Source: an uncultured Bacteroidales bacterium | GTDB lineage: Bacteria; Bacteroidota; Bacteroidia; Bacteroidales; UBA932 | Length of the DNA stretch: 64,000 nt | Assembly: GCA_944323245.1 (NCBI GenBank) | Contig: CALURT010000005.1 | Coordinates: 1 to 64,000 of the forward strand | Direction: 5' to 3' | Part shown: positions 1 to 10,100 of the stretch, piece by piece | How positions within the stretch are numbered: the stretch's first letter is position 1 | Layout: each line of letters begins with the position of its first letter | Notes under the pieces: generated by a model | Databases searched by the model: none | Told to the model about the DNA's origin: nothing | The model's input: only the letters and a program-made list of their open reading frames with translations | Program-made: the position numbers and the translations under genes

Positions 1-65
1 TGATAAAAACGGATGGAGAACTTGTGCGAGCCTTTCAGTTCTTTATCATTACTCTTCAAGTCCAT
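1..65 (-). CDS. 5' fragment of a gene overlapping the hsdM stop (unidentified)
   Basis: An ATG inside the last codons of hsdM opens a second frame that stays open for 21 codons to the window edge. The readable protein is charged and begins MDLKSNDKELKG. The 17-base overlap with hsdM is typical of translationally coupled genes in type I restriction loci. In such loci the next gene is often hsdS or an accessory gene (for example a RhuM-like protein), but 21 residues are too few to assign a family. The start is inferred only from the open frame and the overlap; it could be a chance open frame. Confidence 0.4.
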   Translation of the reverse strand, partial: MDLKSNDKELKGSHKFSIRFY

Positions 66-1617
66 AACCCAACTCTTGAAACAGGTTCAACAACTCCTTT
101 TTGCTTTCTGCCTCCTGCCGGAGCAGCTCGCTCATCTCGTTTTGCAGCCGCTTCATCTGGCTGTCGAAGTCGATACCTTCGTCCCGGTTTTTGAATTCAA
201 TGTATTTGCTGGGTACGAGCGACCAGCCTTTTGCCTCGATTTCTTCAAGCGTAGCGGAATAACAGTATTCGGGTACGTTGCGATAAGTCTGTTCATGACC
301 TTCGCGTTGCCAGTTATGGAAGTTTTCGGCTATCTGTGCAATCTGTTCCCCAGAGAATTGGATGTATTTTTTCTCAAAAGGTTCTCCCCATTGGCGCAAA
401 TCGATGAATAGCACTTCATTCTCCCGATTGCGGTATTTCACTAATTCGCCGTTCTGCTCCACCGTACGGGCTTTGCGATTGCCGGCCAATATCCAAAGTG
501 TCACGCTGATGTCGGTAGAATAGAACATATTACGAGGCAGGATGACAATGGCTTCCACTAAATGGTTCTTCAACAACTGGCGACGGATATTCAGTTCCGT
601 ACCGTCACCGCTTAATGCACCGTTTGCCAATAGGAACCCCGCCATGCCGTTGGCAGACATCTTGGACACGATGTTCAGAATCCAGCCGTAGTTGGCATTG
701 CTTGTCGGAGGTACTTCATATCCCTGCCAACGCGGGTCTCCCGTCAATTCATTCTCCGCACGCCACGACTTCTGGTTGAAAGGTGGATTGGCCATGATGA
801 AATCGGCCTTCAAGTCCTTGTGCTGGTCGTCGTGGAATGTATCGGCGGCACGCTCGCCCAAGTTACAGGCAATACCCCGGATGGCAAGGTTCATCTTTGC
901 CAACTTGTAGGTGGTGTTGGTATATTCCTGCCCATAGACGGAAATGTCTTTCTTGTTGCCGTGGTGCGCCTCAACGAATTTCATGCTCTGCACAAACATA
1001 CCGCCCGAACCGCAACAAGGGTCATATATCTTGCCCCGATAGGGCTGTATCATTTCCGCAATTAGATTGACAATCGTCTTGGGCGTGTAATATTCGCCTT
1101 TACCCTTACCTTCGGCTATGGCAAACTTGCCCAAGAAGTATTCGTAGACACGACCTATCAAATCATGTTCCTTGTCTTTTTGCGTATCTATCTTGCCTAT
1201 CACATCAAGCAGGCTTGCCAGCTTGGTGCGGTCAAGCCCCAATCCGGAATAGTAATTGCTGGGCAAAGCTCCTTTCAATGAAGGATTGTCTTTCTCCACT
1301 TGTGCCAAAGCCGCATCTATCTTGATGGCGATGTCGTTCTGCTTGGCATTCTCTACCAGGTAATCCCAACGGCTGACTTCATCCAGATAGAAGACGTTCT
1401 TGGCATTATAGAACACCGGCTGGTCCACAAACGCGTCCTTATTATCGGCTATCAGTTCATTGCGCCGTTCCACAAAGCGGTCGTAGGCGTATTTCAAGAA
1501 TATCAGGCTCAACACAACATGCTTGTATTCCGAAGGTTCGACCGACCCACGCAACTTGTTGGCAGATTCCCAAAGGGTTTCTTCTATGCTTTTTTCTTTC
1601 TGCTCTTTCTTTGCCAT
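49..1617 (-). CDS. hsdM: Type I restriction-modification DNA methyltransferase subunit HsdM
   Basis: This is the modification subunit of a type I restriction system, which methylates adenine using S-adenosylmethionine and works in a complex with HsdS and HsdR. The 522-residue length is normal. An N-terminal HsdM_N-like helical domain (about residues 10-150) precedes the methyltransferase core. The SAM-binding motif I is seen as DPCCGSGG at residues 199-206 and the catalytic motif IV as NPPF at 277-280. The target-recognition partner must lie beyond the left edge: a second frame begins inside its 3' end. The 170-base AT-rich spacer upstream separates it from the next gene. Restriction loci are commonly transferred horizontally, so the left end of the window may be accessory DNA; that is inference. 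Confidence 0.95.
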   Translation of the reverse strand: MAKKEQKEKSIEETLWESANKLRGSVEPSEYKHVVLSLIFLKYAYDRFVERRNELIADNKDAFVDQPVFYNAKNVFYLDEVSRWDYLVENAKQNDIAIKIDAALAQVEKDNPSLKGALPSNYYSGLGLDRTKLASLLDVIGKIDTQKDKEHDLIGRVYEYFLGKFAIAEGKGKGEYYTPKTIVNLIAEMIQPYRGKIYDPCCGSGGMFVQSMKFVEAHHGNKKDISVYGQEYTNTTYKLAKMNLAIRGIACNLGERAADTFHDDQHKDLKADFIMANPPFNQKSWRAENELTGDPRWQGYEVPPTSNANYGWILNIVSKMSANGMAGFLLANGALSGDGTELNIRRQLLKNHLVEAIVILPRNMFYSTDISVTLWILAGNRKARTVEQNGELVKYRNRENEVLFIDLRQWGEPFEKKYIQFSGEQIAQIAENFHNWQREGHEQTYRNVPEYCYSATLEEIEAKGWSLVPSKYIEFKNRDEGIDFDSQMKRLQNEMSELLRQEAESKKELLNLFQELGYGLEE

Positions 1618-1789
1618 GATGTTATTCTTCTGTTCCGATGTTCTACCAAATACTATTTGTAAAGATAGTAATTACTCACCAAAACCATTCAAACTTTGAC
1701 AAGAAATAGCTCTTATGATTGAAATACGAGTGCCGTAGTTCTTTTATGGAGGGCGTATTGGATGTTTTAATGTGCCGTAAAAGAAGGCT

Positions 1790-2377
1790 CTATTCCACCG
1801 ACTCGGGATCGAGGAGGTTGTTGAGAAGGGCGTACACCGTCAGTCCGGCAATCGACTTGATCCCGGTTTTGGCCGAAATGTTTTTCCTGTGGGTGATGAC
1901 GGTATGGATCGAAATGCAGAATTTGTCGGCTATTTCCTTGTTCAGCATGCCTTTGGCCACGCAGACGAGGATTTCCTTTTCCCTTGATGTCAGATCCTTT
2001 ACGTCCTGCTGAGTAGAAGAGGATGACGACTTGACGGCTTTCCGGAGTTTTTTGATTATTGCGGCCGGACTGTCGTAAATGCTGATGACGGCGTCGTACT
2101 GCTCTTTGGCCTCCTCTTCAAGGCTGTAGCTCGGCAAGGCTACGATTGCCGCATCTGAAAACCTTGAAAAATACTGCCTGACATCGCCGCGGGACGGATG
2201 TCCGAACAGAATCGGATCGACGATGATGACGTCGGCCCCGATGTTCCTGAACATGAGTTCTCCCGGATGCGACAACTCGGACATGCAGCCTTCCACATGA
2301 AATTCCCCCGAGTCGTTGAATACGCTCACGAGGCCTTCGGCCATGATTTTGGACGGTATTACAAGAAAAACCTTCAT
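1790..2377 (-). CDS. LuxR-type DNA-binding regulator with a degenerate receiver domain
   Basis: This 195-residue protein has a receiver-like N-terminal half and a C-terminal LuxR/GerE helix-turn-helix. The HTH signature is visible as LTSREKEILVCVAKGMLNK followed by IADKF and SIHTVITHRKNI (about residues 129-170). In the N-terminal half the usual acidic pair after strand 1 is missing: the segment reads MKVFLVIPSK where a true receiver has DD. A possible phospho-acceptor aspartate remains in VIIVDP. It therefore probably does not respond to classical phosphorylation. Its start overlaps the stop of the hemerythrin gene by 4 bases (ATGA), so the two are co-translated. I infer control of NO or iron stress genes; the target is unknown. 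Confidence 0.85.
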   Translation of the reverse strand: MKVFLVIPSKIMAEGLVSVFNDSGEFHVEGCMSELSHPGELMFRNIGADVIIVDPILFGHPSRGDVRQYFSRFSDAAIVALPSYSLEEEAKEQYDAVISIYDSPAAIIKKLRKAVKSSSSSTQQDVKDLTSREKEILVCVAKGMLNKEIADKFCISIHTVITHRKNISAKTGIKSIAGLTVYALLNNLLDPESVE

Positions 2378-3090
2378 ACTGCGGCTCCGTTGTTTTCAAT
2401 CATGTTCATTACAGGAACAAGGATATTGTTCTCTATGGCGGTGTGGATGTCAAGGTCCTCTGCCAACGAGAAAAGCTGCATCAGGACACGGCCGGCAAGT
2501 TCGCTGTCGCAGTTTTCGGGAAGATATTTCAGGACGATGTTCTTGAGGTCCTCCAATTTTTCTTCTATGTTGCTGTGCTGTTCCCGGAATTCCGCTATCG
2601 TGTATGAGCCGTCCGCCGTACCGTCGAGCATGGCCCTGACGTATGGGAACAATGTCTGTTCTTCGTAATCGAAATGGTTTTCCACCTCCTTCCTGTAACC
2701 GGCGAGGAATGAAAGTATGATTTTTTTCTGTTTGGTGTCGCAAGGCTCCACAAGCTCCTTCATCGCCTTTTCGATTTCCATGAAACCGTATTTTATGTAG
2801 GAAGAATGGGAATTATGAAGATAATCGACGATGATTCCGGGCCTGATGGCGGCTATCGAATTTTTGTCCGGGACGAATTCGGGAAGGGAATACATGGTGC
2901 ATACCAAAATGAACGTAGCCGTGTCCACTCCGTTCATGCTGCATACTTCCGCCACCGAACGTTCTCCGAATCCTACCTTGATGCCCATCCTGCTGATTAC
3001 CGTAAGCAGTCTGTAATCGAGATTGACAAGGTCTGACATTTTCATTTCCGGGGAGAACATGGTGTTCCTCCATTCGTGCTTTCTATCCAT
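2374..3090 (-). CDS. Hemerythrin-domain protein of the RIC/YtfE (DnrN) type, di-iron repair or NO-stress protein
   Basis: The protein has an N-terminal segment like that of RIC proteins (KMSDLVNLD, then a DUF542-like part) and a C-terminal hemerythrin four-helix domain. Likely di-iron ligands are seen in HNSHSSY, HFDYEEQ, REQHSN and DIHTAIENN, in the order expected for the family. RIC proteins help restore iron-sulfur clusters damaged by nitric oxide or oxidants. The frame is open to 3213, but a -7 box at 3223-3230 would leave almost no leader, so an internal start is preferred. ATG 3090 is chosen; ATG 3060, which has a GGAGG six bases upstream, is a close alternative. It lies downstream of feoB on the same strand and overlaps the LuxR-type gene. 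Confidence 0.85.
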   Translation of the reverse strand: MDRKHEWRNTMFSPEMKMSDLVNLDYRLLTVISRMGIKVGFGERSVAEVCSMNGVDTATFILVCTMYSLPEFVPDKNSIAAIRPGIIVDYLHNSHSSYIKYGFMEIEKAMKELVEPCDTKQKKIILSFLAGYRKEVENHFDYEEQTLFPYVRAMLDGTADGSYTIAEFREQHSNIEEKLEDLKNIVLKYLPENCDSELAGRVLMQLFSLAEDLDIHTAIENNILVPVMNMIENNGAAV

Positions 3091-3368
3091 ATCCAAAACA
3101 GTAAAAGAAGCCGGCCTCCATGAATCCGCCTCCCGACGAATTTTCGGAACCGGCCTCGTTTTCCAACATTTACAATAATCTGAACATTTCAACGATATGG
3201 CCTGAAATCTCATTTACAGTTGCAAAGATACGACCGTCCGCCGAGTCTGTCCATCCCCAAAAATAGGTAAATTCCTCCGATTTTATCATCAATGGTTATG
3301 AAAACCTGTGGCAGACCCATGCAATTCAGCGACAATCCTGACTGCAATCCTGCGGAAACCGTTTCCCG
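3091..3368 (-). other. Intergenic leader between feoB and the hemerythrin gene
   Basis: No gene is seen in this 278-base stretch. It holds a TATCTTTG -7 box (3223-3230, minus strand). From there a leader of roughly 125 bases runs to the hemerythrin start; it contains two copies of GAGGCCGG in direct orientation but no family of regulatory RNA that I recognise. Confidence 0.5.
3223..3230 (-). promoter_or_regulatory. Bacteroidetes -7 box for the hemerythrin-LuxR pair
   Basis: Minus-strand TATCTTTG matches the TAnnTTTG consensus exactly. It lies just upstream of the longest possible frame of the hemerythrin gene, which argues against that longest start. Confidence 0.55.
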
Positions 3369-5831
3369 TCACAGGAACAGCAATGCAATCCTGTACACGA
3401 TGAATGCCATTATCCATGCGAGGATTATAGTATAGACGGCCGAACCAATGGCCCATTTCCAGCCTCCGGCTTCCTGTTTTATCGCTACGAAGGTGGCTAT
3501 GCACGGGAAATACAGCAGCACGAACACCATGAATGCCAACGCTGCGGCCGGGGTGATGGATTTCTGCAAGGCTCTCTGCAGCATCGTGTTCCCTCCCTCG
3601 ACGACTTCGCCGGCCGTCCCGTCAGCCAAGACTGCCGTATCTCTGTTGCTATCCCCGTCAGGGCCTCCGGCCGAAGATACTTCCTCTGCGCTGTACATCA
3701 CACCGAGAGAGCTGACTACCAATTCCTTGGCCCCTATTCCCGAAAGGATGCCCACTCCCATTCTCCAGTCGAAACCCAAAGGTTCGAGGACGGGGGCAAT
3801 GGCCTTGCCTATATATCCGATGTATGAATTTTCCTGCTGCTCCGCCACGGTATCGTATTTCTTGTGGTTAGGGAAATATCCGAGGAACCAGATTATTATC
3901 GAGCAAACGAGGATTATTCCGGCCATCTTGTGCAGATACTGCTTTCCCTTTTCCCACGTGTGCCTGAATACCGATTTGGCCGTCGGGACCCTGTACGGCG
4001 GAAGTTCCATCACGAACGGCAGGTCGTCATCCTTGATGAACCGGCTCATGACTTTCGCCGAAATCACGGCGAGGACGATACCGAGAAGGTAGATTCCGAG
4101 CATGACCGCTCCTCCGTATTTCGGGAAGAACGCCCCCACTACGAGAATGTATATCGGAAGTCTCCCGGCACAGGACATAAGCGGGATGATGAGAATCGTA
4201 ATGAGTCTGCTTTTCAGGCTTTCGATTGTCCTTGTGGCCATGATGGCGGGTACGTTGCAGCCGAATCCCATTATCATCGGTATGAAGGACTTGCCGTGCA
4301 GCCCCATCTTGTGCATGAGTTTGTCCATGATGAATGCGGCCCTTGCCATGTAGCCCGAATCCTCAAGCAGGGAGATACAGAGATACAGGATGAGGATGTT
4401 CGGCAAAAACACCAAGACGCTTCCGACTCCTCCGATTATTCCGTCCACGACAAGGTCCTTGAGAGCGCCTTCCTTCATGTATGTCGATACGAAGTCTCCG
4501 AATTTTTCGACAAGCCATTCAATCCATTGCATCGGATATTCCCCGAGAGTGAACGTGCATTCGAACACTAAATACAGAAGCAGGATGAAAATCGGGAAGG
4601 CGAACCATCTGTTCGTGACCACTCCGTCTATCCTGTCGGTGATGTTCCTGCGTTTTTTCCTTGTGGTGCAGGGCTTGTATGTCTCTGCAAGCGCACCTTT
4701 TACGAACGCATATTTTGCATCGATGATGGCAGACTCGGGAGTTGTTCCCATCATCGATTCGAATCTCTTCTGTTCTTCGAACCTTGCGGCGATGATTTCG
4801 TCCCTGTTGGCAAGTTTCTCGACGGTTTCCGTCACGTCCTTGTCGTTCTCTAAATATTTTATGGCAAGGTATCTCGTTGAATATCGGTAGCGTATGTCCT
4901 CGTTTTTCTGAATCAGGAGTTTTATCCTGTCGATTGAATGCTCCAATTCGGCCCCGTGGTTGATGTGGATATGCCTTGCCAATTGCGGGTCTGCGTTTTC
5001 ATAGACCTTTATCACGGTATCCAAAAGTTCGGATATTCCCCGGCCGGTCTTGCTTACCGTCGGTATCAGAGGCATTCCGAGGAGCTGGCCCAATGTCTTT
5101 ATGTCCAATTCATCCCCCTTGGCCTCCAATTCGTCGAACATGTTCAGGGCCATAACCACCCTGAGGTTCATGTCGATAATCTGGGCCGTGAGGTACAGGT
5201 TCCTTTCCAAATTCGAGGAATCCACGACGTTTATCACCACGTCGGGAGTGTTTTCGACCAGATTCTTCCTGACATACAGTTCTTCGGGGCTGAATCCTGA
5301 CAATGAATACGTTCCGGGAAGATCCACGAGAATGAATTCGTAATCCTTGTGTCTGAGCCGTCCTTCCTTGGCATCTACGGTCACGCCGCTGTAGTTCCCG
5401 ACATGTTCGTGGCTGCCGGAGGCAATGTTGAATAGCGATGTCTTGCCGCAGTTCGGATTACCGACCAACGCTACCCTTATCACATGCCCGCGCTCTTCGG
5501 CCAAGGCCTTCATCTTCGCAGCAAGGATGTCGGCATCTTCGCACGAAGTGTCTTCCTGTGAAAAACCGGATGCGCGGTTCGGTGTCTGCTCTGCCGCCAA
5601 TGCTTCGGATTCTCCGATGACTTCTATCATGGCGGCCTCTTCCCGTCTCAGGGAGATTTTATAGCCGATTACTTCATATTCTATAGGATCCTTCAGGGGA
5701 GCGTTCATGACGACGTTGACCACATTCCCGTTGATGAATCCCATTTCAAGGATTCTTTTACGGAAACTGCCGTGACCGTTGACCCTGACGACCACCCCTC
5801 TTTCCCCGGTCTTCAATTCAGAAAGTTTCAT
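3369..5831 (-). CDS. feoB: Ferrous iron transporter FeoB with fused N-terminal FeoA domain
   Basis: This 820-residue protein imports Fe(II) across the inner membrane. Residues about 1-75 form a FeoA-like SH3 domain (MKLSELKTGERG, ILEMGFINGN). A GTPase domain follows with G1 GNPNCGKTS at 124-132, VDLPGTYSL as the G3 region and ALNMFDE as the G4-like region. The C-terminal half is a polytopic Gate/nucleoside-recognition region with several membrane segments, including the FeoB segment around LVFLPNILILYLC. FeoA-FeoB fusion is common in Bacteroidetes. The gene has its own -7 box and diverges from the RND efflux operon. The hemerythrin and LuxR-type genes lie downstream on the same strand. A Gly/Ser/Glu-rich periplasmic loop near residues 690-720 is variable. 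Confidence 0.97.
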   Translation of the reverse strand: MKLSELKTGERGVVVRVNGHGSFRKRILEMGFINGNVVNVVMNAPLKDPIEYEVIGYKISLRREEAAMIEVIGESEALAAEQTPNRASGFSQEDTSCEDADILAAKMKALAEERGHVIRVALVGNPNCGKTSLFNIASGSHEHVGNYSGVTVDAKEGRLRHKDYEFILVDLPGTYSLSGFSPEELYVRKNLVENTPDVVINVVDSSNLERNLYLTAQIIDMNLRVVMALNMFDELEAKGDELDIKTLGQLLGMPLIPTVSKTGRGISELLDTVIKVYENADPQLARHIHINHGAELEHSIDRIKLLIQKNEDIRYRYSTRYLAIKYLENDKDVTETVEKLANRDEIIAARFEEQKRFESMMGTTPESAIIDAKYAFVKGALAETYKPCTTRKKRRNITDRIDGVVTNRWFAFPIFILLLYLVFECTFTLGEYPMQWIEWLVEKFGDFVSTYMKEGALKDLVVDGIIGGVGSVLVFLPNILILYLCISLLEDSGYMARAAFIMDKLMHKMGLHGKSFIPMIMGFGCNVPAIMATRTIESLKSRLITILIIPLMSCAGRLPIYILVVGAFFPKYGGAVMLGIYLLGIVLAVISAKVMSRFIKDDDLPFVMELPPYRVPTAKSVFRHTWEKGKQYLHKMAGIILVCSIIIWFLGYFPNHKKYDTVAEQQENSYIGYIGKAIAPVLEPLGFDWRMGVGILSGIGAKELVVSSLGVMYSAEEVSSAGGPDGDSNRDTAVLADGTAGEVVEGGNTMLQRALQKSITPAAALAFMVFVLLYFPCIATFVAIKQEAGGWKWAIGSAVYTIILAWIMAFIVYRIALLFL

Positions 5832-5850
5832 GTTTCAGACAATTTGGCCG

Positions 5851-5858
5851 CAAAGTTA
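5851..5858 (-). promoter_or_regulatory. -7 box for feoB
   Basis: Minus-strand TAACTTTG, an exact TAnnTTTG match, 20 bases before the feoB ATG. No convincing -33 TTTG is seen. Confidence 0.6.
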
Positions 5859-5924
5859 CGCAAAAACTTACTATCTGAAATCATTATTTATTGGTATGCT
5901 GTACCTACCAAGGTATATTTTTTG

Positions 5925-5932
5925 TAATTTTG
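5925..5932 (+). promoter_or_regulatory. -7 box for the RND efflux operon
   Basis: TAATTTTG is an exact match to the Bacteroidetes -7 consensus, 28 bases before the membrane-fusion-protein ATG. It is divergent from the feoB promoter about 70 bases away. Confidence 0.6.
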
Positions 5933-5960
5933 CCGCACTTTTGTTTATTTCGGTATTTTT

Positions 5961-7172
5961 ATGAAAGGAAAAGATTTTCTCAGGGATACATACAAGGGTT
6001 CTCAATACATCGTCGTGAAAATCAAAAAGTTCAGCTGGAAAACATGGTTGGTGATAGCTGCTGTAGTCGCTGCAGTCGTCGTCGCCGTTGTGTTGCTGAC
6101 AAGGCCGGAAGAGTATGAAGAGGATGTTCCGGTGGTTTCTACAGAAGCCGTTTCTACCCGTGACGTGGAGATTTACGGCGAATATCCGGGAACCGTAAGA
6201 GCCCAGCTTTTCGTGGAAGTCAGGGCGAGAGTAGAAGGCTATCTTGAAGAAATGCGCTTCGAAGAAGGTACTTATGTCGAAAAGAACCAGGTACTTTTCA
6301 TAATAGACCCGAGACAGTATCAGGCCAAGGTGGACCAGGCCAAGGCTTCTTTTGCCCGCAGTCAGGCCCTTGAGCTGAAAGCCGAGCGCGACCTCAGCAG
6401 GATACGTCCGCTTTTCGAGCAGAATGCGGCGAGCCAGCTGGATCTTGACAATGCCATAGCCGCATACGAAAGCGCTACGGCCGAGGTGCAGATGAGCGAG
6501 GCTGACCTCACGCAGGCGGAACTTGCCCTCGGCTATACTACCGTCAGATCCCCTATCAGCGGATACATCAGCGAGGCATACGTCGATATAGGAACACTCG
6601 TGGGACCGGGCGGGCAGTCGTTGCTTGCCAATGTGGTGAAAAGCGATACCGTATTCGTCGAATTCAAGATGACGGACCTCGACTATCAGATCAGCAAGGC
6701 GAGAAACGTGAACATAGGCCAAAGGGATTCCACGAGGAAATGGGATCCTTACGTCACTATCACCCTTGCTGACAAGACGGTGTACAAATACAGGGGACTC
6801 GTGGATTTCGCCGATCCTCAGGTGGACTCCAAGTCCGGAACGTTCTCCGTCAGGGCCGAAATGCCGAATCCTCAGAGGGAATTGCTCCCGGGCCAGTTTA
6901 CCAACGTCACCCTGCTTCTCGACATCCGTGAAGATGCAGTGGTAGTGCCGACGAAAGCGATAGTGACGGAAAAGAACGGTGCATACATATTCGTCCTCAG
7001 AAACGACGGGATAGCCGAAAAACGCTTCATCGAACTCGGACCGGAAACGGACAATATGACCGTGGTGGAAAGAGGCCTTCTGCCTGGTGAAAGAATAGTC
7101 GTGGAAGGTTACCACAAACTGACCCACGGAATGAAGGCAAGGGCGGTCAACGAGGAAGCAGACCATCAATAA
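5961..7172 (+). CDS. RND efflux periplasmic adaptor (membrane fusion protein, AcrA/MexA type)
   Basis: This 403-residue adaptor links an inner-membrane RND pump to its outer-membrane channel. A charged N-terminus of about 25 residues is followed by one hydrophobic helix (WLVIAAVVAAVVVAVVLL), so it is helix-anchored rather than a lipoprotein. A split biotinyl-lipoyl-like domain (GTVRAQLFVEVRARVEGYL, then TTVRSPISGYISEAYVDIG) flanks a coiled-coil hairpin at about residues 120-185. Beta-barrel and membrane-proximal domains follow, with the family motif LLPGQFTNV. The fused pump gene starts 26 bases downstream, so the two form an operon driven by the -7 box at 5925. The substrate is unknown; the permease is of the HAE1 (drug) class. 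Confidence 0.93.
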   Translation: MKGKDFLRDTYKGSQYIVVKIKKFSWKTWLVIAAVVAAVVVAVVLLTRPEEYEEDVPVVSTEAVSTRDVEIYGEYPGTVRAQLFVEVRARVEGYLEEMRFEEGTYVEKNQVLFIIDPRQYQAKVDQAKASFARSQALELKAERDLSRIRPLFEQNAASQLDLDNAIAAYESATAEVQMSEADLTQAELALGYTTVRSPISGYISEAYVDIGTLVGPGGQSLLANVVKSDTVFVEFKMTDLDYQISKARNVNIGQRDSTRKWDPYVTITLADKTVYKYRGLVDFADPQVDSKSGTFSVRAEMPNPQRELLPGQFTNVTLLLDIREDAVVVPTKAIVTEKNGAYIFVLRNDGIAEKRFIELGPETDNMTVVERGLLPGERIVVEGYHKLTHGMKARAVNEEADHQ

Positions 7173-7198
7173 CTGTCCCGTAAACAAAGGAGAACGAA

Positions 7199-10100
7199 AT
7201 GAAATCCGATTTTTTCATAGACAGACCGGTCTTCTCGACCGTCATATCGGTGATAATCGTCCTTGTGGGCTTCATCGGTCTGACGCTGCTGCCGATAGAC
7301 CAGTATCCTAAAATAGTCCCGCCGGTGGTCAAGGTATCCGCTTCCTATCCGGGAGCGAGCGCCCAGACCGTGGCCCAGGCTGTCGCCACCCCTATTGAAC
7401 AGGAATTGAACGGAACTCCGGGAATGCTGTACATGGAGTCTACCAACTCCAACTCGGGAGGATTCTCGGCTACAATCACTTTCGACATATCCACGAATCC
7501 GGATCTTGCCGCCGTCGAAGTGCAGAACAGGGTCAAGCAGGCCGAGGCAAGGCTTCCTGCGGAAGTGGTCCAGAACGGTATTTCCGTCGAAAAGGAGGCT
7601 TCGAGCAGGCTGATGACTGTCACCATTCTTTCCGACGACCCGAAATTCGATGAAATATACCTGAGCAACTACGCTACGCTGAATGTCCTTGACATGCTGC
7701 GAAGAGTGCCGGGAGTGGGACGTGTGTCCAATGTGGGAAGCCGCTATTATGCCATGCAGATCTGGGTGCAGCCTGACAAGCTCGCAAGTCTCGGTCTCAC
7801 GGTGCAGGATCTGCAGAAGGCTCTGAAAGACCAGAACAGGGAATCCGCAGCAGGAGTGCTCGGGCAGCAGCCTATCGACGGAGTAGACGTGACGATTCCT
7901 ATTATCGCCACGGGAAGGCTTTCTTCCGTCAGCCAGTTCGAGAATATCGTGGTGCGGGCAGGTGCGGACGGCTCCATAATCAGACTGAAGGACGTGGCGA
8001 GGGTTTCGCTTGAAGCCCAGTCCTACAATACCGAGAGCGGTATCAACGGCGGGAATGCGGCCGTAATGTATGTGTACATGCTGCCGGGGGCGAACGCCAT
8101 GGAAGTTGCCGACAATGTCAAGGCCACCCTTGAGGAAATCAGCAGGAATTTCCCTGAAGGCATTACCTACGATATACCTTTCGACATGACGACTTATATT
8201 TCGGAGTCGATTCATGAGGTGTACAAGACATTGTTCGAGGCGCTTTTCCTCGTTATCCTCGTCGTTTTCCTTTCGTTGCAGAGCTGGAGGGCCACGTTGA
8301 TTCCGGCCATTGCCGTGCCTATTTCCCTTGTGGGAACATTCGGCGTCATGCTTGTTTTCGGATTTTCGCTGAACATGATGACGCTGCTCGGTCTTGTGCT
8401 CGCCATCGGTATCGTCGTGGATGATGCCATTGTCGTGGTGGAGAATGTGGACAGGATTATGGAAGAAGAACATCTGTCGCCGTACGAGGCCACGAAAAAG
8501 GCAATGGGAAACATAGCCGGGGCCCTGATAGCCACATCTCTCGTGCTTTGTGCAGTGTTCGTTCCTGTCAGTTTCCTGTCGGGAATTACCGGCCAGCTGT
8601 TCAGGCAGTTTACCGTGACGATTGCCGTATCCGTGATAATTTCCACGATAGTCGCCCTGACCCTCAGTCCGGTGATGTGTTCCCTTTTCCTCAAACCGGC
8701 CCGTCAGGGAGAGCAGAAGAACATAATATTCAGGAAAATCAACGAAGGACTTGCTGCAGGCAACAATTTCTTCAGCCGGATAATCAGGGCCTGTCTTGAC
8801 CATTCCGGCCGGACATACGCCGTTTTCGGGGTGTCGATTGTGCTTATCTGGCTTATAGGCAGCGCTTTGCCTCAGAGTTTCATGCCGAAGGAGGACCAGG
8901 GGTATTTCACCGTGGAACTCGAACTCCCAGTAGGGGCGACCCTTGAAAGGACGAGAGCCGTCACGGACAGGGCCATGGATTTCCTTATGAGACAGCCGGA
9001 TATCCAGTATGTGCTGAATGTGACAGGGTCCAGTCCGCGTATCGGTACGAGCCAGTCGAACAGCCAGCTCACAGTCATCCTCAAGCCTTGGGACGAAAGG
9101 AAGGAGACCGACATAAACAAGGTCATGAGCATGATAAGGGATACCCTTTCGCTTTATCCTGAAAGCAAGGTGTACATCAGTACTCCGGCCGTGATTCCGG
9201 GCCTCGGTACTTCCGGAGGTATTTCCATGGTTCTCGAAGCCAAGGGCGATGCCGGATACGAAGATTTGCACAGGGCGGCGGACACGCTTCTGTACTACGC
9301 TTCCAAGAGGAAGGAACTGACAGGAGTGTCGGCAAGCATGCAGAGGGATATTCCCCAGCTCTTTTTCGATGCCGACAGGGACAAGATACAGATGATAGGC
9401 GTGCCGCTTTCGGACGTGTTCTCCACGCTGAAGGCATTCACGGGCTCCATTTACGTCAATGACTTCAACATGTTCAACCGTGTGTACAGGGTCTATGTCC
9501 AGGCTGACGCCCCGTACAGGGAACACAAGGAAAACCTCAACCTTTTCTTCGTGAGAAGTTCGAGCGGGGTGATGGTCCCTGTCAATGCTCTCGGCACCAC
9601 TTCATATACGACGGGCCCCGGTTCGATCACGCGTTTCAACATGTACTACGCCGTGACGATTACGTGCGAAGCGGCCCACGGCTACAGTACCGGACAGGCC
9701 ATGGACGTTCTCGAAGAGACCGCACGCGAACATCTTCCGGACAATATCGGCATCGAGTGGAGCGGATTGTCCTATCAGGAAAAGAAAGAGGGAGGACAGA
9801 CGGGCCTTGTGCTCGGCCTCGCCCTGCTCTTCGTATTCCTTTTCCTTGCCGCACAGTATGAAAGCTGGTCGATACCGATTGCAGTCATACTGACCCTCCC
9901 GATAGGAATCGCCGGGGCATATCTCGGTGTCTGGATTCTCGGTTATGAGAGCAATGTCTACTTCCAGATAGGTCTCGTGATGCTCGTCGGACTTGTTGCC
10001 AAGAACGCCATCCTCATTGTGGAATTTGCAAAGGACGAAGTGGCGAAGGGCGTCCCGCTCGAAGCCGCCGCATTGGATGCGTTCAGGTTGAGGTTCAGGC

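Noticed and set aside
1719..2012. Plus-strand ORF opposite the LuxR gene
   Set aside because: No family match by eye; most of it lies opposite the helix-turn-helix region.
5871..7187. Antisense 438-codon frame opposite the first adaptor gene
   Set aside because: It covers the feoB/RND divergent promoter and the adaptor gene on the wrong strand and has no recognisable domain.
7166..9526. Antisense open frame of 786 codons opposite the RND permease
   Set aside because: It is a shadow of the permease: no family motif, His/Arg-rich composition and no promoter of its own. The same applies to the long antisense frames at 41592-43646 and 29648-31270.
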